Assembly: GCA_015487825.1 (NCBI GenBank)
Contig: WFOZ01000739.1
Span: 1-10,670 of the forward strand
DNA length: 10,670 bases
Direction: 5' to 3'
From: Planctomycetaceae bacterium
Lineage (GTDB): Bacteria; Planctomycetota; Planctomycetia; Planctomycetales; Planctomycetaceae
In this document: positions 6,732 through 10,670 of the stretch, piece by piece
Position numbering within the stretch: position 1 is the stretch's first letter
Layout of the letters: the number at the start of each line of letters is the position of its first letter
Notes under the pieces: model-generated
Seen by the model: only the letters and a program-made list of their open reading frames with translations
The model's database searches: none
What the model was told of the DNA's origin: nothing
Translations under genes and position numbers: made by a program

Positions 6732-7601
6732 ATGTCATTTGTCGGCAAGTTTTTCGTGGTGATGCAGATCCTTTTGTCTGTCACGTTCATGGGCTTTGCT
6801 GTCACCGTTTTCACGTACCAGACAGACTGGAAAACGGAAGCAGAAAAAAAAGAAGCTAACTATCAGCAGGCCAACCTGCAGCTTCAAAATCTGCAGGGGG
6901 AGTTTGACAAATTCCGTCAGGACAACACTGCTTCATTGAAAGATGCCCAGGATCGGGCGGAACGGGCAGAAGCAACACTGGTCGGCCTGAAAAGAACCGT
7001 TGAAGATTTGCAGGGAGAAAAGGAACAAGTATCCAACCTGCTTCAATCTCAAACATCTCTGGCTGAAATATCAGAAGACGAAGCCGAATCCCGGCGAACC
7101 GAAGCCATGACACAACGGGCCGCCAATGCTGTACTGCATGCCAAACTGAAGAAGAAAACAGATGATTGCCTTGTCGTAGAGGACGAGCTTTATAATGTGA
7201 AAACCGTTCGCGACCTGTTAATCACCAAAAATAAAGAGTTGACCAAGGAACTCGCATTTTTAAGAAAAGTTGTACGAAATAACGGCCTTGAAACAGACCG
7301 CAGAATTTACAACGCCCAGAACGATCCGCCCCCCAAGGTGGACGGGCTAGTGATTAAAGCAGGCAAGAATAAAAAAGGATCTGTTGATCTCGTTGAGATC
7401 TCCCTCGGCAGTGATGATGGCCTCGTCAAAGGACATATTCTGAGCATCTTTCGTTCCGGATTACAGCCGGGCGAAGAAGCCAAGTACCTGGGACAGATCA
7501 AATTGGTCTACGTTGATTCTGATCAGGCTGTAGGCGAAATCGTTCAAAAAGCAAAATCAGGTATCATTAAGAGAGGCGATAATGTCACGAGCAAGCTCTA
7601 G
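6732..7601 (+). CDS. Membrane-anchored coiled-coil protein with C-terminal beta-type domain
   Basis: This 289-residue protein has one N-terminal membrane span (about 4-27), a TDWKTEAEKK turn, and a long charged coiled coil (about 34-180). The C-terminal domain (about 200-289) contains VDGLVIKAG, VEISLGSDDGLVKGH, YLGQIKLVYVDSDQAVGEI and IKRGDNV. The pattern of a repeated G-x-V strand, a 'GSDDG' turn and a terminal GD-x-V resembles the small beta domains at the ends of FlgT- and MreC-type envelope proteins. TM, coiled coil and beta domain in that order is the MreC layout, but I see no convincing MreC sequence match. The domain would face the periplasm if the N-terminus is inside. A good ribosome-binding site GGGAGAG (6720-6726) sits 5 nt before ATG. 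The last 20 nt overlap the start of the next small gene, suggesting coupled translation. The function is unknown; a scaffold or tether role is inferred. Confidence 0.82.
   Translation: MSFVGKFFVVMQILLSVTFMGFAVTVFTYQTDWKTEAEKKEANYQQANLQLQNLQGEFDKFRQDNTASLKDAQDRAERAEATLVGLKRTVEDLQGEKEQVSNLLQSQTSLAEISEDEAESRRTEAMTQRAANAVLHAKLKKKTDDCLVVEDELYNVKTVRDLLITKNKELTKELAFLRKVVRNNGLETDRRIYNAQNDPPPKVDGLVIKAGKNKKGSVDLVEISLGSDDGLVKGHILSIFRSGLQPGEEAKYLGQIKLVYVDSDQAVGEIVQKAKSGIIKRGDNVTSKL
7571..7576 (+). promoter_or_regulatory. Ribosome-binding site for the 45-residue membrane peptide
   Basis: GAGAGG, 5 nt before ATG 7582, lies inside the 3' end of the upstream coding sequence. This site is the main argument that the short overlapping frame is translated and starts at 7582. 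Confidence 0.6.
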
Positions 7602-7719
7602 TCGCGGTCCCAAGCCCGCCCCACAATTGGATGTATACGTTGGTTTGATGATGCTCTCAACCGGCGCTCTGATCGCAGGAATCGTCTTTCTGGTTCTGGC
7701 ACTCAAGAACTACGTCTGA
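7582..7719 (+). CDS. 45-residue single-span membrane peptide, overlapping the upstream gene
   Basis: This short frame encodes 45 residues. A polar, Ser/Arg/Pro-rich head (about 1-17, MSRASSSRGPKPAPQLD) is followed by one strongly hydrophobic span (about 18-40, with LIAGIVFLVLAL) and a short Lys-Asn-Tyr-Val tail. The positive head and hydrophobic core predict an N-in bitopic inner-membrane micropeptide. It starts in a different frame inside the last 20 nt of the coiled-coil gene, with its own ribosome-binding site at 7571-7576; this layout usually means translational coupling and shared function. It could be a subunit or stabiliser of the coiled-coil protein. I recognise no named family. Its brevity is the main reason for doubt. 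Confidence 0.7.
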   Translation: MSRASSSRGPKPAPQLDVYVGLMMLSTGALIAGIVFLVLALKNYV

Positions 7720-7754
7720 TGGAGTTCTGAGTTGGAAGGTATTTATTATTTTGC

Positions 7755-7781
7755 GTTGTGTGCAAACGGTTTACGCACAAC
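7755..7781. repeat. Stem-loop after the micropeptide gene
   Basis: GTTGTGTGCAAAC (7755-7767) is complementary to GTTTACGCACAAC (7769-7781), with one G-U pair and one mismatch, about 35 nt after the micropeptide stop. No T run follows on the plus strand. It could stabilise the mRNA 3' end or assist termination. Confidence 0.5.
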
Positions 7782-7923
7782 CCACCATCCAACAGGCAGG
7801 GTTCCGTTTCAGCGATGAAGCTGGTTATCGGTTTGTTGTGGATGGGGAAAACGGAGATTCCCGGTAGTAGTTGTTAAAGCAATACCACACCGGGTAATGC
7901 ACCAGCCGCCTGAGCACTATCCC

Positions 7924-7954
7924 GGACTATTCATCAGCCGCTGAGGAATAGTCC
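7924..7954. repeat. Perfect 9-bp inverted repeat with inner stem
   Basis: GGACTATTC (7924-7932) pairs perfectly with GAATAGTCC (7946-7954). After one mismatch, TCAG (7934-7937) pairs with CTGA (7941-7944) around a CCG loop. This 31-nt hairpin between convergent genes may be a dispersed palindrome or a bidirectional 3'-end structure; there is no T run on either side. Confidence 0.65.
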
Positions 7955-8094
7955 TGAGCATTATTGGCCCGCAATTCCTTTCACCGCTGCATGAACCGGT
8001 CGCAAACGCGATTGCGGCTGAATTGCCCGTGAAGCATCTGGGCCAGGAAGGTGCGTTACAGCACACCCCGGTTTATTTCTGGTAGAATATCGTT

Positions 8095-9084
8095 TTATTT
8101 GGTGCGATAATTTTTGCTGGTTTTCTGCAGGAATCGCTTTTCCTGTGCGTTGAGAGAATCGATTCCGGACTCGTGGACCTTAGCCAGCAAAGCATCGAGT
8201 TTATGCTCATCTTCTAATCGCGACTCTTCCAGCTGTTTTTGTCTTTCAGCTTCTTTCTTTTCCTGGCGTTTAGCCCAGTAGCTTTTGCGAGGCAACTTTT
8301 CGCCATGCTCATCGCGTTCCAACGAAGTATACCCCTGGGAAAAATCGTATCCCATGAATGAATCATCATAGGAATCTCCCCACTGCTGATTTGCGCCTTC
8401 CATAATACTTAACAGCATCAACATCGAGGATAATGCGACTACCCAGACATTATCCAGGTACAATCCCAACATCATCAGGATAATACCAGTAACCAGACTG
8501 ATTTTCAGACAGAGAATTTTTCGTTCTATCTCTGCCCCGTGACTATGTAAGCATGCCTCAACCATGCGACCGCCATCAAGAGGATAAATGGGAAGCAGAT
8601 TAAGCAAAGCCAACGCCCAGTTGACATAAAAAATTAACAAGGCCAACTGCAAAATCCACTGATCAGTGAACTGCGCAAAAGGAAGCTGAAAAGGATTGAA
8701 GACCCCGACTCCTCCTTCAACCCATAATACCGTTGGCAAAGCCGCCAGGCAGATAAGCAGATTAACCAGAGGCCCCCCTGCTGCGGTGAAAAACTGTGAT
8801 TGAAAAGTATTAGCCGGCTGCACCCAGGCCAGACCTCCAAAAGGCCAAAGCAGAATTTCGTTTGCATCCCCTCCTGTAGAGCGGGCAACAAGAACATGCC
8901 CGATCAGCTCATGCAACAGGGTACTGAATAAGAAGATGATTGTCAGGGCAAGCGCGAGCTTAAAGTCCAATCGAAAGCAGAGTGCGATCAACAGCAGCGG
9001 AAAATAGAAACTGATCCTGATACGTGTCGCTGCAAGCGAGCCAACAGGAATTGACCAGAGCAATGGATTCTGAGAAGCGTTCAT
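8095..9084 (-). CDS. Site-2 protease (M50) family membrane protein with altered zinc motif
   Basis: Using ATG 9084, this protein has 329 residues (a TTG one codon upstream at 9087 is less likely). Hydrophobic segments lie at about 24-37, 42-56, 97-120, 143-168, 192-209 and 211-228. The first metal motif region reads LLHELIGHVLVAR (about 56-68) and the second LLNLLPIYPLDGGR (160-173), the NxxPxxPLDGG signature of intramembrane zinc proteases. A GGDANEILLWPFGGLAW block follows the first motif, as in planctomycete and cyanobacterial S2P relatives. The long soluble tail ends in KLDALLAKVHESGIDSLNAQ...KRFLQKTSKNYR, resembling the small DUF6576-type tail found after some rhomboid and S2P proteins (from memory). 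Active relatives cut membrane-bound regulators within the bilayer. Oddly, the HExxH motif has an extra Ile (HELIGH), moving the second His from +4 to +5, so activity is uncertain. The gene stands alone and converges on the micropeptide gene. Confidence 0.88.
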   Translation of the reverse strand: MNASQNPLLWSIPVGSLAATRIRISFYFPLLLIALCFRLDFKLALALTIIFLFSTLLHELIGHVLVARSTGGDANEILLWPFGGLAWVQPANTFQSQFFTAAGGPLVNLLICLAALPTVLWVEGGVGVFNPFQLPFAQFTDQWILQLALLIFYVNWALALLNLLPIYPLDGGRMVEACLHSHGAEIERKILCLKISLVTGIILMMLGLYLDNVWVVALSSMLMLLSIMEGANQQWGDSYDDSFMGYDFSQGYTSLERDEHGEKLPRKSYWAKRQEKKEAERQKQLEESRLEDEHKLDALLAKVHESGIDSLNAQEKRFLQKTSKNYRTK

Positions 9085-9125
9085 CAACCTAGTACCTATC
9101 AGGAACGCAGAATTTCACGAAAAGG

Positions 9126-9161
9126 CCCAGCACGGCTGGTTCTTTCTGATAGCCGCAACCA
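9126..9161 (-). repeat. 36-nt dispersed repeat, copy 2, in the leader of the M50 gene
   Basis: The reverse complement of this segment matches 419-454 at 34 of 36 positions. It lies 41 nt before ATG 9084 on the coding strand of the M50 gene, the same relative sense as copy 1 has to the glycosyltransferase gene. The same alternative pairings described for copy 1 are possible here. Confidence 0.85.
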
Positions 9162-9223
9162 TATGGAAATATTTGAAATTTATGAAAGCCGCCAGAAGAC
9201 TGACCACCAAATAGTATAGCGGG

Positions 9224-9252
9224 ATTGTCTCATATCGGCTGCAAATGATCAA
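9224..9252 (-). promoter_or_regulatory. Weak candidate promoter for the M50 gene
   Basis: On the minus strand TTGATC (9252-9247) and GACAAT (9229-9224) are 17 bp apart, each matching the sigma70 consensus at 4/6. A separate -10-like TATACT (9218-9213) lies just downstream without a good -35. If either is used, the 36-nt repeat would be in the transcribed leader. Confidence 0.25.
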
Positions 9253-9453
9253 AGGTATTTTAAGTTTTTTTTCCTGCATTTCCTGCAATTGTTTTCCCAA
9301 ACAGCATAGCCCTAATTAAAGCCTGAACCGGCAAGAGACACAACGGGTTTGGAAAAGCATCGTACGACAAAGGCCAGTCCTGCCCAAGCTGTCTTAACAT
9401 GATTCATAGATACAAGTTACATAATGTTACAAGGAAATCGGCCAGTTTCAGGC

Positions 9454-10670
9454 TCATTGGGCAGCCAGTGAGATCACTGCTTCTTCGGTAATTTGCTCTC
9501 CTGTTAGCTCGCCTCTGATTTTTCCTTCCCGCATCACAAGAACCCGATCCGAAATGCCGATGATTTCTTCCATTTCGCTACTGGCAAACAGTATTGAAAC
9601 TCCTTTTGCTGCGAGTTGGTCAATCAGGTGATAAATTTCTTCCTTGGCTCCGATATCGATTCCCCGTGTCGGCTCATCCAGTATTAAAACAGACGGATTC
9701 ATTGCAAGCCATTTAGCCAGGACCACTTTTTGTTGATTCCCTCCTGAAAGCAAACCAACCAGTTGCTCCGGTCCCGAACAGCGAATATTGAGAGACTCAG
9801 CGGATTTATCATATGTTTCTTTTTCTTTTTGAAAATTGATAAACGTCTTCCACTTGGCATAAAATGCCAGGCTGGCCAGCGATGCGTTTTCCCTGACAGA
9901 CATTTCCAAAATCAGCCCCTGAGCCTTGCGGTCTTCAGGCACGAGCCCCAGTCCAAAGGCAATCGATTCTCGGCAGGCATGGGCTGCAAGCGGTTTTCCA
10001 CCAAGATGAATGGTTCCTTCCAGACGGGAATCAACTCCAAAAATTGCCCGCAGCATTTCGCTCCGCCCGGCTCCAACCAGGCCAGCCAGTCCGACAATTT
10101 CTCCTTCCCGAATATGAAAACTGTTTGAACAAACCGGCCAGGCGCTTGTTATCAGATTCTCGACTTTTAACGAAATGTTGCCGGGTTGATGAGAATTGCG
10201 TTGATAAAACCGGGAGACATCCCGTCCAACCATCAAAGAGACCATTGCGTTGTGAGTCACTTCCTCTCGCCTCAGATTGCCCGCATTTTTTCCATCACGT
10301 AATACCGTTACACGATCTGCAATTTCTTCAACTTCTTTTAAGCGATGAGAAATATAAACAATACTGACTCCCTGTTGGCGAAGCTGCCCGATCACATTCA
10401 TTAATGTGGCAGTCTCTTTTTGCGAAAGTGAAGAAGTCGGCTCATCCATGATCAAGACTTTAGCGTTGATCGAAAGGGCTTTGGCGATTTCCACCAGTTG
10501 TTGCTGACCAATTGGAAGCTCCTTCACAAGTAACTTCGGCGAAATCTCCAGCCCAACCTGCTGCAAAAACTTTATCGACTCCCGTTCAACTGTTGTTCGA
10601 TCAATCCAGCCCAGGTAATTTGGTTCACGACCGAGAAAAATATTTGCAGCAATATCGAGATTGTCTGAAA
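9454..10670 (-). CDS. Sugar ABC transporter ATP-binding protein (RbsA/MglA/XylG family), 5' end beyond window
   Basis: This is the cytoplasmic ATPase of a sugar-type ABC importer, with two fused nucleotide-binding domains in one chain. The frame stays open to the right edge; the first complete codon is at 10668 and 404 residues are visible. Family members have about 500, so roughly 95 are missing, including the first Walker A. Visible N-domain parts are [11 protein letters not shown] (5-15), signature [13 protein letters not shown] (about 53-65), Walker [13 protein letters not shown] (71-82) and switch His in YISHR (105-109). In the C-domain are [13 protein letters not shown] (about 193-205; a Walker A lacking Lys, normal for this family), [14 protein letters not shown] (297-310), [18 protein letters not shown] (317-334) and FASSEMEEI. 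The sugar cannot be assigned; ribose, xylose, galactose and others share this ATPase type. The permease and binding protein are presumably outside the window. No terminator is evident downstream. Confidence 0.95.
   Translation of the reverse strand, partial: SDNLDIAANIFLGREPNYLGWIDRTTVERESIKFLQQVGLEISPKLLVKELPIGQQQLVEIAKALSINAKVLIMDEPTSSLSQKETATLMNVIGQLRQQGVSIVYISHRLKEVEEIADRVTVLRDGKNAGNLRREEVTHNAMVSLMVGRDVSRFYQRNSHQPGNISLKVENLITSAWPVCSNSFHIREGEIVGLAGLVGAGRSEMLRAIFGVDSRLEGTIHLGGKPLAAHACRESIAFGLGLVPEDRKAQGLILEMSVRENASLASLAFYAKWKTFINFQKEKETYDKSAESLNIRCSGPEQLVGLLSGGNQQKVVLAKWLAMNPSVLILDEPTRGIDIGAKEEIYHLIDQLAAKGVSILFASSEMEEIIGISDRVLVMREGKIRGELTGEQITEEAVISLAAQ

Larger units (their letters stand above)
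7720..8094. other. Structured spacer between convergent genes
   Basis: This 375-bp gap between convergent genes has no credible coding frame but many inverted repeats. They are a 27-nt stem-loop at 7755-7781; CCCGGT (7860-7865) with ACCGGG (7889-7894); a strong stem-loop at 7924-7954; GGCCC plus GCAATTC (7966-7977) with GAATTGC (8020-8026) and GGGCC (8040-8044); and inside the last, CGCAA (8001-8005) with TTGCG (8012-8016). CCTGAGCACTAT (7909-7920) and CCTGAGCATTAT (7953-7964) form an imperfect direct repeat around the strongest hairpin. None is followed by a T run, so these are not textbook terminators. Confidence 0.55.
9085..9453. other. Spacer between two minus-strand genes, holds a repeat and a likely promoter
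   Basis: This gap of 369 bp has no credible gene; the 61-codon minus-strand frame across 9115-9300 reads through the dispersed repeat and is not called. It contains repeat copy 2 (9126-9161) and a weak promoter match on the minus strand (9224-9252). No clear terminator for the ABC gene is visible after 9454, so read-through toward the protease gene is possible. Confidence 0.5.

Noticed and set aside
7720..8094. CRISPR array or integron attC site
   Set aside because: The repeats here are inverted and of unequal sequence, with no regular direct repeats and spacers, and I do not see the conserved attC core sites.
9115..9300. 61-codon minus-strand frame upstream of the M50 gene
   Set aside because: Its end is the translated dispersed repeat (the same NQPCW string as in the 418-639 frame) and it has no clear start signal.
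9760..9990. Loss of the Lys in the second Walker A of the ABC ATPase as evidence of a broken gene
   Set aside because: [13 protein letters not shown] sequence without Lys is the normal state of the C-terminal domain in RbsA/MglA-type ATPases; the true Walker A of the first domain lies outside the window.

Overview
The window looks like chromosomal DNA from a planctomycete, probably of the Gimesia/Planctomyces type. The basis is a large DUF1559-containing protein (a family greatly expanded in Planctomycetes), moderate GC content, long gene-free spacers rich in small dispersed repeats, and a membrane-anchored coiled-coil pair of a kind I associate with this phylum. This is inference from family content; no rRNA or other taxonomic marker is present.

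Layout. Positions 1-629 hold no convincing gene. They contain a pyrimidine-rich tract with an inverted repeat, a 36-nt dispersed repeat and a palindromic hairpin. Next is a multi-pass GT-C type glycosyltransferase (630-2393, +). After a repeat-bearing spacer and a good intrinsic terminator comes a very large exported or anchored DUF1559 protein (2705-5236, -). A 557-bp divergent intergenic region separates it from a plus-strand cluster: two bitopic coiled-coil proteins with similar N-termini (5794-6444 and 6732-7601) and a 45-residue single-span membrane peptide (7582-7719) that overlaps the second. A 375-bp spacer with several inverted repeats separates this cluster from a convergent site-2-protease-like (M50) membrane protein (8095-9084, -). 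The right edge carries most of a sugar-type ABC transporter ATPase of the RbsA/MglA/XylG family (9454 to beyond 10670, -), missing its first Walker A region.

How the genes may work together. Apart from the ABC ATPase, every gene encodes an envelope protein: a membrane glycosyltransferase, an exported DUF1559 protein, two inner-membrane coiled-coil proteins, a membrane micropeptide and an intramembrane-protease relative. The coiled-coil gene, its partner and the micropeptide look like a functional module; the larger one has a TM-coiled-coil-beta layout reminiscent of MreC. The other genes change strand and appear to be separate transcription units.

The observations most worth following are: (1) an extra residue in the M50 zinc motif (HELIGH instead of HExxH); (2) a 34/36-identical repeat placed upstream of, and in the same sense as, both the glycosyltransferase and the protease genes; (3) the coiled-coil/micropeptide module with its translational overlap; (4) a terminator hairpin that contains the stop codon of its own gene; and (5) a highly structured spacer at 7720-8094. 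I see no CRISPR array, transposase, tRNA, rRNA or recognisable defence system.
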